Virus record (IMG/VR): IMGVR_UViG_3300037225_000423
Span: 1-37,654 of that record
Length of the DNA: 37,654 bases
From: a virus
Strand: one strand, 5' to 3'
Shown: piece after piece, positions 16,632 to 24,371 of the stretch
How positions within the stretch are numbered: position 1 is the stretch's first letter
Layout of the letters: every line of letters begins with the position of its first letter
Translations under genes and position numbers: made by a program
Notes under the pieces: generated by a model
Database searches by the model: none
Told to the model about the DNA's origin: nothing
Seen by the model: the letters and a program-made list of their open reading frames with translations, nothing else

Positions 16632-16868
16632 TCACAGCGACAGGTTGCTCTGCGCGATCAGTGCGTTTAGCTCGGTCGTCAACACCGTCAGCTCGGCGGT
16701 GGTCGCGTCGTAGGCCGCTTGCCGCTCGGCTTCCTTGCGCGCAATCTCCGCCTTCTTCGACTCAATGGTCACCAGAACGGCGCTGCGGGTCAGGATTTGC
16801 GCCAGGGCTTCCACAGTTACGCCCGCGCTATCCAACGTTCCCAAGAATTGCTCAACGGTCATTGTCAT
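16632..16868 (-). CDS. Small coiled-coil protein
   Basis: The 78-residue protein starts at an ATG with AGGAG upstream. The C-terminal 45 residues are a strongly predicted coiled coil (IESKKAEIARKEAERQAAYD, then AELTVLTTELNALIAQ). It has no membrane segment. It lies between the DNRLRE-type fibre gene and the inserted HNH gene. A fibre trimerisation or assembly role is possible but not shown. Confidence 0.5.
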   Translation of the reverse strand: MTMTVEQFLGTLDSAGVTVEALAQILTRSAVLVTIESKKAEIARKEAERQAAYDATTAELTVLTTELNALIAQSNLSL

Positions 16869-16880
16869 TGTGTGCTCCTG

Positions 16881-17777
16881 TCAAAAGGCCCCGGTAAAGG
16901 GCGAATCGAACGGCGAACGCAAGGCCCCGCCGCCTGCGGGGAGGGTGTAGGTGACGACGAACTGCGGGCGAATGGCAGCAGTTGTGCCGTCAGATGATGC
17001 GGGGTACCATAGTCCGTTTGTCGAATACGTGTCCGTTGTCAGCAGGATTACGCCCTTGTTGCTCCCCGGCGTAGTTACCCACGCTCTCGTCATCTCGGGA
17101 ATTGACCACGACTTTGACACATCTGCCATTGCTAGTAATTGACTGTTTTCTCCGCTGCCAGAACGATCTGTACTCGTGTTGTTGCATCCATCCGTGCCCC
17201 AACTGCTTGTGCCGTCGTATGTATTCCATGTGGCACCATCAGCAGGAGTCGTGCCGTTTTTTGTCCCCTCGACCCAAGCACGCAGAACCCGGTAGGCTGC
17301 CACATTGTACGATTTGATCCCGGTACCCCCCGTTTTCACAAGCGTCAAAACAGAATCAGATACGATTGCTACCCTAGAGATGCCGGAAATATCAAACTGA
17401 AGGAGAGACTGCTGGTGTTTCGCGCCAATCTGGTTGTACATTCCAAGACCTAATTGAGACGCTCCATAATTGCCATTAAGGTCTCCCTCCCACAGCAGAA
17501 CGTCCTTGCCCGCCGCCGCATCCGGTTGCAACGTCAACATCGCCCCGAACGGCCCCGCCGCCATCCCAATCGCCAGCCGTATCGCTCGCTGCCGCAACGT
17601 CTCCCGTCGTGGTGAGATACCGAAATAGGCCAGGTACTCGCCACCGCCCAGTGCGAAATGCACGTCGCACGGCCCGATGCGTGCCACCGGCAGCCGTGCC
17701 AACTCTCGCTCACGCCGCAGCACCGGCAACAGCCAGTTGCCGGCCCGACAATAGGATGCGAGCAGCGTGTCTATCAT
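16881..17777 (-). CDS. DNRLRE-domain fibre-like / receptor-binding protein
   Basis: The 298-residue protein has an N-terminal phage-specific part of about 110 residues. A DNRLRE-type carbohydrate-binding-like domain follows: SLLQFDISGISRVAIVSDSV for its first strands, then YRVLRAWVEG, then TWNTYDGTSSWGTDGC and a final QFVVTYTL. Such domains are common in extracellular proteins that adhere to polysaccharide. Its ATG overlaps the stop of the small gene upstream (ATGA). A host-surface-binding role in the virion is inferred. Confidence 0.62.
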   Translation of the reverse strand: MIDTLLASYCRAGNWLLPVLRRERELARLPVARIGPCDVHFALGGGEYLAYFGISPRRETLRQRAIRLAIGMAAGPFGAMLTLQPDAAAGKDVLLWEGDLNGNYGASQLGLGMYNQIGAKHQQSLLQFDISGISRVAIVSDSVLTLVKTGGTGIKSYNVAAYRVLRAWVEGTKNGTTPADGATWNTYDGTSSWGTDGCNNTSTDRSGSGENSQLLAMADVSKSWSIPEMTRAWVTTPGSNKGVILLTTDTYSTNGLWYPASSDGTTAAIRPQFVVTYTLPAGGGALRSPFDSPFTGAF

Positions 17778-17863
17778 GCCGCCGCCTGCTCGTCAGTCAT
17801 GCCTGCATAGCCACGGGCGAGTGGATCGGTGGCCAACTCAAGCGCCAACGTGTTTACATCCAT
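17774..17863 (-). CDS. 29-residue phage protein with DPLARGYAGMTD motif
   Basis: An ATG at 17863 preceded by GAGG at six bases gives MDVNTLALELATDPLARGYA followed by GMTDEQAAA and a stop overlapping the next ATG. The segment DPLxRGYxGMTDxQAA is the N-terminal signature of a widespread phage structural-module protein that is usually several times longer. Here only the signature remains, so the gene may be truncated or a minimal form. Confidence 0.55.
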   Translation of the reverse strand: MDVNTLALELATDPLARGYAGMTDEQAAA

Positions 17864-17967
17864 CGTTACCTCATTTCCAGCACCGGCACTCAACCCTGCT
17901 TGCCCCCGCCCTCCAGCCGGCCAGGGAGGAGGAAGAATCGTGACGGGTCGTCAGCCCGCACCCGCCG

Positions 17968-18216
17968 CTACTTCGCTGCATAACCCACCGTGCCGCCGTT
18001 AACCCATGTTCTGGTCGTCGTCGGCTGACAGTTGCACCGATCCACGTACATGGCCCATACCTGCCCGCAGCGGGGACAGGCCCAACCCGTGAGCATGGTG
18101 GAGGGCGCTTGCTGCGGAGGTATCAGTTGAACCGTCCGGGACAGGTCAACCGGCCATACCACACGATCACAAGCGCACGTTATCTCTCTTCGGCCCGTCA
18201 GTCCGTTGATGCACAT
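17968..18216 (-). CDS. Small zinc-ribbon protein
   Basis: The 82-residue protein has an AGGTGAG ribosome site close to its ATG. Two Cys pairs, TCACDR near the N-terminus and WACPRCGQVW ... CNC near the middle, suggest a zinc ribbon. It follows the small membrane protein of the lysis module by eight bases. The function is unknown. The 104 bases between this gene and the 29-residue ORF hold no further gene that I can support. Confidence 0.5.
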   Translation of the reverse strand: MCINGLTGRREITCACDRVVWPVDLSRTVQLIPPQQAPSTMLTGWACPRCGQVWAMYVDRCNCQPTTTRTWVNGGTVGYAAK

Positions 18217-18223
18217 CTCTCAC

Positions 18224-18388
18224 CTACTTCGCCGCGATCGTCAGTGCGCCGGTAAACAACAGCGACGCCGTGATAAAGGCAAAGGCAAGGTCGCGCCAAC
18301 TAATACCCAGCCACGGTGACCGGAACGTCGCGATCAGAAAGCAGACCAATGCGCAAACCAGGAAAAACAGCGGAATTGTGATGTTCAT
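18224..18388 (-). CDS. 54-residue two-helix membrane protein (possible holin)
   Basis: The ATG at 18388 overlaps the stop of the endolysin gene (ATGA). The product has two hydrophobic segments, IPLFFLVCALVCFLIATF and LAFAFITASLLFTGALTIAA, separated by a short loop with Trp and Arg. Size, topology and direct linkage to the endolysin fit a small holin or holin-like protein. A second holin candidate is encoded upstream at 21235-21546. Confidence 0.6.
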   Translation of the reverse strand: MNITIPLFFLVCALVCFLIATFRSPWLGISWRDLAFAFITASLLFTGALTIAAK

Positions 18389-20196
18389 ACAGTCACCTTC
18401 AGAGCGTTCTCTAACCGGTACATCAGCCCGCCATCGAGCTTGATAAGCGAACTCATGATCGCTACGGCGCGCGCTTCATTGCCTGCCTTGTACTGACGCC
18501 AATATTCCTCAGTCCACCATCTGACTTTTTGCGCCAGTGTCGCCGCATCGGTGGCCGTCTCATCCTCGGGCAGCAGGTCGTGCGCCGGCGGTGCAACCGG
18601 TGCAAACAGCGCTGCATACAGGTTCGCACCAGGACAAGCCGTCTGGTCGCCTGGCACATCGCGGTGACCGATGATTTTCAGCGTCTTGCCGGTGAACGCG
18701 CTCAGCACGCTGAACAGTTTCCGCAGCGCCGCCAGCATCGCCGCCGTGGGCGTCTCAGTCGGTACGCCCGGCACGTTGGGCTCATAGTTGCCATCGCAGC
18801 ATACCTGGATACCAATGGAGTTGACCTGCGAGTTGCCGGTTGCGCCGCGATCCTCGTCGATGTCGGCAAATAAACTCACCATCCCGGACGGCGAGACGCC
18901 AATCGTGTAGGCGATACCCGGCCAGGTGGGATGCGTGGCGAGCTCGCCGCTTGCCACCTGTGTCCAGGTCAACGATGACCGCGCCGCCGTATGGTGCCCG
19001 ACGATCGTCGTGATGGCCGCCACGTCGCGCTTGCCAAACCACGGCACGGAGGCCCTGCGGGGTAGAACGCTGCGCAGGTCCTGGAACTGCGTGCCGAAAG
19101 CGGCCTTGAGCAGGGTGACAAGGCGGTCGGTGGGAGTGGCGACCGGAGGAACGATGACAGGCGGAACAACCACGGGCGGTATTACGGGCGGAACCACCGG
19201 CGGTGCCACGGGCCATTTGATGTCGGCCGGCAGCGGGCGCTGCGCGACGTCGGGCGCCACAAGTGCGCGCAATAGGCGCACCATGGCCACGATCTTGGCT
19301 GAGATCACCCGAATGTCGAAACCGTTCCAGTTGCGCGCCTGGGCGTCCCAGCCGAACACGCCGGCGCCGAGAATACTGGGGTACATGCCGTACTGCTGGT
19401 AGAGCCAGTCCAGGAACGCCACGTACTGTTCGGCCGTCAGCCACATCTGCCAGCCCCGACTTTCCTCTTTGGTCATGGCCGGGTCGGTGGCCAGCCGATC
19501 GAAGCCCAACTCACCAAGCCGGATCGGGACGTCCGCCGGGTTCCAGCCCCACTCCGCCAGCCAATGGAGCAGCTGCAAAATGCGCCCGCAGTGCCAGCCC
19601 CACATCGAGATCGGGCCGTTTGGGTCACCGAAATACTCGTGGACGTTCAGGAAATGCAGCACACCGGCTTTGCGGCCGGCCCGGATCATCTCCAACAGCG
19701 CCTTGAAATGCGGCCGGTCCCAATGCACAGGAGTGGCGTTGACCGTCGGCGTGTCGTCGTTGCCCGGCCAGCCGTTGCCGAATGCGCCGGCGGCGACTGC
19801 AATGCCGCTCAGGGTCCCGAGCCGCACTAGCTCCGTGTAGTACGTGCAGGCGGCGATCTCGCCGGCCAACGTGCCAACGGCCGGCTCGTTGATCCCGCAG
19901 ACGGCGATCTGCGAGAGCGGGATGCCTGGCGCCCACAGCGGGATGTGCGTTTTCCAGTCCGCCATGTGGGCCGCCGCGCAGCCGAGCGGGTCGCGCAGCA
20001 TGAAATCGCGCTGCTCGCCTTGCGGCTGGTCGCGCAGGACGATCAGGGCCTGGGGGCACGCCTGGTGCGCCTGACGCACGATCTCGGCAGCGGGGTTCAG
20101 GATCCAGATGGCTTCGGGGTCGATCGCCGCGAAGGCCACCAGATCCTCGGGTCCCTGGTGCTGCCAGGACCAGTGAATGTCGATCGGTACTCTCAT
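18385..20196 (-). CDS. Two-domain endolysin: glycoside hydrolase-like plus N-acetylmuramoyl-L-alanine amidase
   Basis: This 603-residue protein combines two catalytic-type domains. Residues 1-320 look like a TIM-barrel glycoside hydrolase, with a likely acid/base in GINEPAVG (E104) and a likely nucleophile in LGELGF (E229). Residues 329-356 are a Pro-Val linker (PPVVPPVIPPVVVPP). Residues of about 385-530 are an amidase_2/PGRP domain with zinc ligands in VGHHTAA (H401) and GHRDVPGDQTACPG (H511). The C-terminal 60 residues are helical. It would cut the sugar chain and the stem-peptide bond of peptidoglycan. It lies in a lysis module with an M23 peptidase. Confidence 0.85.
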   Translation of the reverse strand: MRVPIDIHWSWQHQGPEDLVAFAAIDPEAIWILNPAAEIVRQAHQACPQALIVLRDQPQGEQRDFMLRDPLGCAAAHMADWKTHIPLWAPGIPLSQIAVCGINEPAVGTLAGEIAACTYYTELVRLGTLSGIAVAAGAFGNGWPGNDDTPTVNATPVHWDRPHFKALLEMIRAGRKAGVLHFLNVHEYFGDPNGPISMWGWHCGRILQLLHWLAEWGWNPADVPIRLGELGFDRLATDPAMTKEESRGWQMWLTAEQYVAFLDWLYQQYGMYPSILGAGVFGWDAQARNWNGFDIRVISAKIVAMVRLLRALVAPDVAQRPLPADIKWPVAPPVVPPVIPPVVVPPVIVPPVATPTDRLVTLLKAAFGTQFQDLRSVLPRRASVPWFGKRDVAAITTIVGHHTAARSSLTWTQVASGELATHPTWPGIAYTIGVSPSGMVSLFADIDEDRGATGNSQVNSIGIQVCCDGNYEPNVPGVPTETPTAAMLAALRKLFSVLSAFTGKTLKIIGHRDVPGDQTACPGANLYAALFAPVAPPAHDLLPEDETATDAATLAQKVRWWTEEYWRQYKAGNEARAVAIMSSLIKLDGGLMYRLENALKVTV

Positions 20197-20240
20197 TGTG
20201 ACGATTCCTCCCGCGCAACCGCCGCGACGTCAGCCATCGA

Positions 20241-20672
20241 TCACCTCACCACGTACAGGGCGACGTTGACGACGATGCTCAGCACTATCAGCACGTAGGA
20301 CAGTATGACCAGCGACTGCGACGCCTTGCCCCGCAGTTCGGCCCGGCTCTCTTCGAGGCCCTGAATGTGGACGCACAGCAGTTCGTGTTTGGCGTCGTAG
20401 GTGTTTTTCGTCACGAAAGTCGCTTGCACGCTGTCCACCATCTCGCGCAACTGATTCATCCGCTCCAAGCGCGCTTCCTGGACGATCTGAGAGGCGCTGA
20501 ACTTATCGTCCATCCGGCCCAACTTGGTTTCCAGCAACTCCCGAATGTGCCGGTCCTCGGCCTCCAGGTAGTCGACCTGCAGGTTGACGTACTCGCGCAG
20601 CGTTACCAGCGTGTCTGGCGTCTGTATCCGCACGTCGTGCGGCATTGCCCGGCTGGCGCCGCTATCGGTCAC
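20241..20672 (-). CDS. Coiled-coil protein with C-terminal membrane anchor
   Basis: The 143-residue protein has a long coiled coil at about residues 25-115 (including RLERMNQLREMVDSVQATFV and ELLCVHIQGLEESRAELRGK) and one C-terminal transmembrane segment (LVILSYVLIVLSIVVNVALY). Its start overlaps the M23 peptidase stop. Proteins of this form are frequent next to phage endolysins; they may be holin-like or spanin-like accessory factors. The exact function is not known. Confidence 0.6.
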   Translation of the reverse strand: MTDSGASRAMPHDVRIQTPDTLVTLREYVNLQVDYLEAEDRHIRELLETKLGRMDDKFSASQIVQEARLERMNQLREMVDSVQATFVTKNTYDAKHELLCVHIQGLEESRAELRGKASQSLVILSYVLIVLSIVVNVALYVVR

Positions 20673-21238
20673 GCCGTCTTCCCCAGCGTCTCGTCCGCCG
20701 GCTTGCCGCCATCGCTAAGTTTGGCGCCAGTCAGGTAGTGCCTGCCGCACATGAACGAACGCGGATCCACCCAGTTCAGGTACCCCGGGTTCTTGCCCTG
20801 CAGCAACTTGATCCCGAAGTGCAAGTGCGGACCCGTGCTGTTCCCGGTGCTCCCCACTAGACCAAGCACCATACCCGCCTCGATACGCTGGCCGCACACC
20901 GCGATCTGCTCGCTCAAATGCCCGTAGATCGTCTTGTAGGCCGACGCATTATCGACTTCCGGCGCCCAGACCTCCACCGTCAGCCCGTATCCCGCCGGGT
21001 CGTCATACACCCAGCACTCACCGCCGTGCGTCGCCACCACCGGCGTCCCCACCGGCGCCCCGATGTCAAGTCCGTTGTGGCCGATGAGGCCAAACTTGCT
21101 GTAGTCCAGCGCGTGACCGCCGAACTCTTGGGTCGCCACTCCGGCTCCGCCGGCCAGCGGCCAACTCAACACCGGCTGCAGCAATGCCGTAGGCGTGACC
21201 AACAGCACCGCAGATACGCTCACGGTCGGGTCGATCAT
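20669..21238 (-). CDS. M23 family metallopeptidase (lysis or tail-associated)
   Basis: The 189-residue protein has the M23 zinc motifs HNGLD (H54 and D58) and GPHLHFG (H139 and H141), with surrounding IGAPVGTPVVATHGG and GLVGSTGNSTG segments typical of LytM-type endopeptidases that cut peptide cross-bridges. The first 25 residues are hydrophobic and may act as an export or anchor segment. It is in the lysis cluster, overlapping both neighbours by four bases. Confidence 0.85.
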   Translation of the reverse strand: MIDPTVSVSAVLLVTPTALLQPVLSWPLAGGAGVATQEFGGHALDYSKFGLIGHNGLDIGAPVGTPVVATHGGECWVYDDPAGYGLTVEVWAPEVDNASAYKTIYGHLSEQIAVCGQRIEAGMVLGLVGSTGNSTGPHLHFGIKLLQGKNPGYLNWVDPRSFMCGRHYLTGAKLSDGGKPADETLGKTA

Positions 21239-21546
21239 GCCGGCGTTTTCCCGACTTCCGGGTCAATCGTCGGACCCGGCACAATGCCGACCGTCGCCCG
21301 AGCGGCAGTAGTCGCCGCGTCAGTGATGGCCGTCGCGTGCGTCATGGCGTTGTCTTCGCTCGCGATGCTCGCGATTATCACCCCTACCGGCACTTGGAGC
21401 GCGCCGATCAGGAACTTGATGTCCTCGAAAGCGGATGGCGGCGCGTACTTCGAGCCGAAGTAGAGGACGATCGACACGAGAAAGTCGAACAGCATTACGA
21501 TGAACTTTCGCGAGTGGATCAGGCTGGAGAATGGATCAGGTTGCAT
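21235..21546 (-). CDS. Putative holin
   Basis: The product is 103 residues from an ATG at 21546 with GTGGAGG six bases upstream. It has two membrane segments, FIVMLFDFLVSIVLYF and FLIGALQVPVGVIIASIA, with a short loop between, and a hydrophilic Ala/Thr-rich tail. It is the first gene of the lysis cluster and overlaps the M23 gene by four bases. A perfect palindrome and a terminator-like hairpin lie just upstream. Confidence 0.6.
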   Translation of the reverse strand: MQPDPFSSLIHSRKFIVMLFDFLVSIVLYFGSKYAPPSAFEDIKFLIGALQVPVGVIIASIASEDNAMTHATAITDAATTAARATVGIVPGPTIDPEVGKTPA

Positions 21547-21558
21547 AACTGCCTCCAC

Positions 21559-21572
21559 GTTTGCGCGCAAAC
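21559..21572. promoter_or_regulatory. Palindrome GTTTGCGCGCAAAC (site a)
   Basis: This perfect 14-base palindrome lies in the leader of the holin gene, between the terminator-like hairpin and the ribosome site. The same GTTYGCRCGCRAAC pattern is found at 26450-26463, 33299-33312 and 37355-37368. It could be an operator or a short RNA hairpin controlling translation. Confidence 0.4.
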
Positions 21573-21617
21573 AAAAGCGGGGATGGTAGGCGACCCTGCG
21601 CCGCACCTATCCCCGCT
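21571..21617 (-). terminator. Intrinsic terminator between early and lysis genes
   Basis: On the minus strand AGCGGGGAT pairs with ATCCCCGCT (9 bp) around a 24-base loop that can itself fold, and is followed by TTTTGTTT. It lies between the HTH gene ending at 21652 and the holin gene. It fits an early-operon terminator that would need read-through, or a separate promoter, for late gene expression. Confidence 0.55.
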
Positions 21618-21651
21618 ATTGTCTCATACTTCTGCCCCGCCGCGTTGCAAA

Positions 21652-21903
21652 CTATGTCGCAGATTGTGCACAACTTGTCGCAGTTTTCGGCTCGCACCAA
21701 TTTCCGGCCTTGTCGGTCGTCAAACCGAAAGTTTCCTGCAGGATGATCTCCCAGCGTTCTACGGTCCGCCGACTCACACGGTAACGGTCGGACACGTCGG
21801 CTGTCGTCATGAACACGAGGCGCCCGTTCTCGAAATCCCGAATCATCCGGGCGAACGTTCTGTAGTTCGCGCGATCGCCACAGGCCGCCTTGACTGCTGG
21901 CAC
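21652..21903 (-). CDS. Small helix-turn-helix DNA-binding protein
   Basis: The 83-residue protein starts at a GTG with GGGAGG upstream. Residues 32-55 (MTTADVSDRYRVSRRTVERWEII) form a clear helix-turn-helix of the MerR/excisionase-like type, followed by a short basic and polar tail. It is the last gene before the early terminator. It may regulate late gene expression, but this is inferred from position only. Confidence 0.65.
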   Translation of the reverse strand: MPAVKAACGDRANYRTFARMIRDFENGRLVFMTTADVSDRYRVSRRTVERWEIILQETFGLTTDKAGNWCEPKTATSCAQSAT

Positions 21904-21921
21904 GATCCTAGCCTCCCAGAC

Positions 21922-22254
21922 TCAACTTCGCCTGTTCCAACGAGCCGCTGCATCACTAAGCCAATCACACGATGGCCCCATTGCGCCGCACGTACACCGC
22001 ACATAGAACGTTTCGCCGGCGCTCATCCACGGCTCCCCCGCGCAAAAGGGGCAAGGCAGTAGTTCGCACTCAATAGTGGTAACGCCTTCCTCCCCCTTGG
22101 TGTTCGCCGCTTGAATACATCGGTGTAACTCCATGACTTCTGCCTGCAACTTGGAGCGATTTGCGTCCAACCACCGCTCCCGTTCGGCGTGTTGGGTCTT
22201 CAGTTTGGCTATTTCATCTGCCAGTGTTTTGATCATTCTTGACTTCGTGCCCAT
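21922..22254 (-). CDS. Lar-like zinc-ribbon protein with N-terminal coiled coil
   Basis: The 110-residue protein has a coiled coil at about residues 8-48 and a C-terminal zinc ribbon with the Lar-type pattern LLPCPFCAGEPWMSAGETFY, then RCTCGAMGPSC, then AARWNRRS. Lar of Rac prophage relieves type I restriction, but the many small phage proteins of this family are of unknown role. GGAGGAATAGAA precedes the start. The upstream 79 bases hold a 7-bp inverted repeat (ACACTCC/GGAGTGT) at 22308-22330. Confidence 0.7.
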   Translation of the reverse strand: MGTKSRMIKTLADEIAKLKTQHAERERWLDANRSKLQAEVMELHRCIQAANTKGEEGVTTIECELLPCPFCAGEPWMSAGETFYVRCTCGAMGPSCDWLSDAAARWNRRS

Positions 22255-22333
22255 TTCTATTCCTCCTGCTCCTACTCTTGCGCTTCTGGGCGGCTAATTT
22301 CGAGCAACACACTCCGAGAGTGGGGGAGTGTGG

Positions 22334-22987
22334 CTATCGCTCGATCACGTGTTTTCGCAGCAGCATGACACAGGTCGCCGGCGGCGCTGCCAGTTCCCAG
22401 CCGGCTTTGTGGTTCTCGCTTCGCCAGCGCGCCAGCCCCAGCGACAGCAGCAGATCACGGCTGGCCAGGTATGCCGCCCTGGTCCCTGCCGTGACGCCAT
22501 GCGCGCTCTCGCCGCAGCCCCTGGTGGCACAAGTCCGCACGAACGCCACCAACTCGTCGCGGCGCTGAGCCACATGCTCGTCGCGCTGAGCCGTTGCGGC
22601 CGAGACGGCGCACTCGCCGGGATTGGCCAGCAAGGGGACGGATGGCACGGGCGGGGAAGGCGGCACTTCAGGTTGCGAGCTAAGCACTGATAGGCTTTCT
22701 GTCTTCCAGAGAGTCTGGCGCTCTTCACGCAGCGCAGCAATCCAGCCGCCTCCCGTCATCACGGCAATGGCAATGGGCAGGCACGGCCACCACGGGGCAT
22801 GCGCCAGCCAGACCGCAAGCGCAGTTGCAGCGCAGCCGAACAGTACACCGGATATGGCGGCTTCGGCAGCCGGCACGAGGATCTCGCTTTCAAGAGTTGG
22901 AGCCCGATGGGGCTGCTCGACCTGAGCCAGGTCAGCCGTCGTGCCGTCCCCGAGCAGGTAAGTTCTCCATACGATTGTTCTACCCAC
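22334..22987 (-). CDS. Membrane protein with cytoplasmic C-terminal domain
   Basis: The 217-residue protein starts at a GTG with AGGAGGG upstream. Two hydrophobic helices lie at about residues 42-82 (AAISGVLFGCAATALAVWLA and LPIAIAVMTGGGWIAAL). A Pro-rich linker follows, then a soluble C-terminal region (RAAYLASRDLLLSLGLARW, then AGWELAAPP) that resembles a small winged-helix. The function is unknown. Confidence 0.55.
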   Translation of the reverse strand: MGRTIVWRTYLLGDGTTADLAQVEQPHRAPTLESEILVPAAEAAISGVLFGCAATALAVWLAHAPWWPCLPIAIAVMTGGGWIAALREERQTLWKTESLSVLSSQPEVPPSPPVPSVPLLANPGECAVSAATAQRDEHVAQRRDELVAFVRTCATRGCGESAHGVTAGTRAAYLASRDLLLSLGLARWRSENHKAGWELAAPPATCVMLLRKHVIER

Positions 22988-23002
22988 GTGACCCTCCTGT
23001 GG

Positions 23003-23152
23003 TTACCGCACTCGCCTGTTGCGCAGCTCATTCCACCACCGCACCACCCGCCGCCCGATCGGCAGCCGGCTCATCCGTGCGACTGCCGGCAGGACCTGCA
23101 GCGTATTCACGCCCGCGCGCCGATCGACAACGACCGGGAAGAGGGCGGTCAT
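23003..23152 (-). CDS. Small basic protein (49 residues)
   Basis: An ATG at 23152 with GGGGAGG nine bases upstream opens a 49-residue frame overlapping the end of the preceding gene. The product is Arg-rich toward the C-terminus (RLPIGRRVVRWWNELRNRRV) with an amphipathic helix. An upstream start at 23269 would overlap most of the previous gene and has no ribosome site. The function is unknown. Confidence 0.5.
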   Translation of the reverse strand: MTALFPVVVDRRAGVNTLQVLPAVARMSRLPIGRRVVRWWNELRNRRVR

Positions 23153-23412
23153 GGCTGCACCTCCCCGCTGTCGAGTGCGGCCTCGGCAATCTGCCATCCG
23201 TCTCCGCTGCAACGGAAACACCGATGCGGTGATAGGTAGTCGAACGCCATATTTCTCTCCCACCCCCACTTTGCCGAATTGGCGTACTGCGCTAGGGCGG
23301 CCTGCAGGCGCTCGACTTCGGCAACCAGCGCATTGACAGTTTCACCAACGTCGCCACGATCATTTGCGAACATTTCCCTGATTGCATTCAGTTCTTCGGG
23401 TGTCACGTTCAT
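23149..23412 (-). CDS. Small coiled-coil protein with CxxC motif
   Basis: The product is 87 residues from an ATG at 23412 overlapping the previous stop (ATGA) with GGAGG just upstream; a GTG two codons later has even better spacing. The N-terminal half is helical (TVNALVAEVERLQAALAQYA), and the C-terminal half has HRCFRCSGDGWQIAEAAL, a possible half zinc finger. The large frame upstream of this ATG is not used. Confidence 0.5.
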   Translation of the reverse strand: MNVTPEELNAIREMFANDRGDVGETVNALVAEVERLQAALAQYANSAKWGWERNMAFDYLSPHRCFRCSGDGWQIAEAALDSGEVQP

Positions 23413-23828
23413 TCCTCCTTGGGCACTGCCATCGCCAGGACCAGGCGGCCGCAAGCCTCGACATCCGCAAGCGCCCGGTGCAGCCAGGTCGGCTCGCAGC
23501 CGTCGGTCGTCAGCTCGGGGCCGTCCTGTTCCGTGGCGTATTGCACCGGCTGGCCATCGAGCGTGTGGCCCACCAGTCGATTGTGCAGGTCCGCGATCAT
23601 GCCGCACTGGCGCCGCAGATCGTCGCACAACTCCACCATCCCGGCGCGCAGTTGGCGATTTTCTTCTCGCAACTCACGCAAGCACTCTGGACAACCCCAG
23701 GCCGCCGGATCAGCAACGCCGTGTTTATCGCAGTGATGCCAAGCCAGGCCGCGCCGCAGACGCTCGACCTCGGCTTGCAACGCTGTCACCTGCGCAACCG
23801 CCGCCGCATAGATTATGTGATCAGACAC
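23409..23828 (-). CDS. Coiled-coil zinc-binding protein with LDGQPVQYATE module
   Basis: The 139-residue protein has two coiled-coil stretches separated by HHCDKHG ... WGCPECL, a likely zinc site. Its C-terminal part contains GHTLDGQPVQYATEQ, closely repeated in the protein at 25486-25785 (GHVLDGQPVEYATEP). The function is unknown. It overlaps both neighbours by a few bases in a tightly packed early operon. Confidence 0.5.
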   Translation of the reverse strand: MSDHIIYAAAVAQVTALQAEVERLRRGLAWHHCDKHGVADPAAWGCPECLRELREENRQLRAGMVELCDDLRRQCGMIADLHNRLVGHTLDGQPVQYATEQDGPELTTDGCEPTWLHRALADVEACGRLVLAMAVPKEE

Positions 23829-24132
23829 TAGAGTTCTCCTCGCTCATCGATTCTACACGCTCGACGCGCAGGGCCACTGCATCGACCGCAGCATGGACGT
23901 AGTCCCGGTAGGCGAGGCGTGCGAGCTCGCCGCGCGCCGCCTTCCGCCGAAACGCTAGCTCCGCGCGCTCGTCGCGGCCCTGGAGTAGCTCCTCGATCAC
24001 GTCGAGACGCTGCTCGATCGCACCGATACGTGCGGCCGTCAGCCGCCAGCAAACTTCATCAGTGTCGTGCTCGCACACCGCCCACGTGGCGTGCATCGTT
24101 ACCGGTTGACCGCAACGTTTGCAAACTGTCAT
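23821..24132 (-). CDS. Zinc-ribbon protein with CxxCGQPVT module
   Basis: The product is 103 residues from an ATG at 24132 with AAGGA upstream; the frame above that ATG overlaps the XRE gene and lacks a ribosome site. The N-terminal module CKRCGQPVTMHATWAVCEHD, followed by EVC, is a four-Cys zinc ribbon that recurs in the protein at 25486. The rest is helical (RLDVIEELLQGRDERAELAF). The function is unknown. Confidence 0.55.
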   Translation of the reverse strand: MTVCKRCGQPVTMHATWAVCEHDTDEVCWRLTAARIGAIEQRLDVIEELLQGRDERAELAFRRKAARGELARLAYRDYVHAAVDAVALRVERVESMSEENSSV

Positions 24133-24371
24133 GGCGTCACGTCCTTCTCTTCTCGCTTGCACAGCCGGAACTCGGCGCGCATTCCAAGTGCATCGGCTAC
24201 CGCCCAAAGCGTTGCAACTGTGTAGTTTGTGCTGTCGCATTCGAGCAGCGATATCTCATTGCGGCTAACGTTTGCCTTCTCTGCCAGTTGTAGTTGAGAC
24301 AGGCCGGCCCGGCGGCGCATAATTCCAATGACCTCGCCAACCGTCAACGACGCCGATATATCTGGTGTCAT
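24129..24371 (-). CDS. XRE-family HTH protein
   Basis: The 80-residue protein is a complete XRE-type domain: LTVGEVIGIMRRRAGLSQLQ, LAEKANVSRNEISLLE, then STNYTVATLWAVADALGM. The gene overlaps both neighbours in the early operon. It may be an antitoxin-like or early regulator; no toxin gene is adjacent. The last 10 residues are charged. Confidence 0.75.
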   Translation of the reverse strand: MTPDISASLTVGEVIGIMRRRAGLSQLQLAEKANVSRNEISLLECDSTNYTVATLWAVADALGMRAEFRLCKREEKDVTP

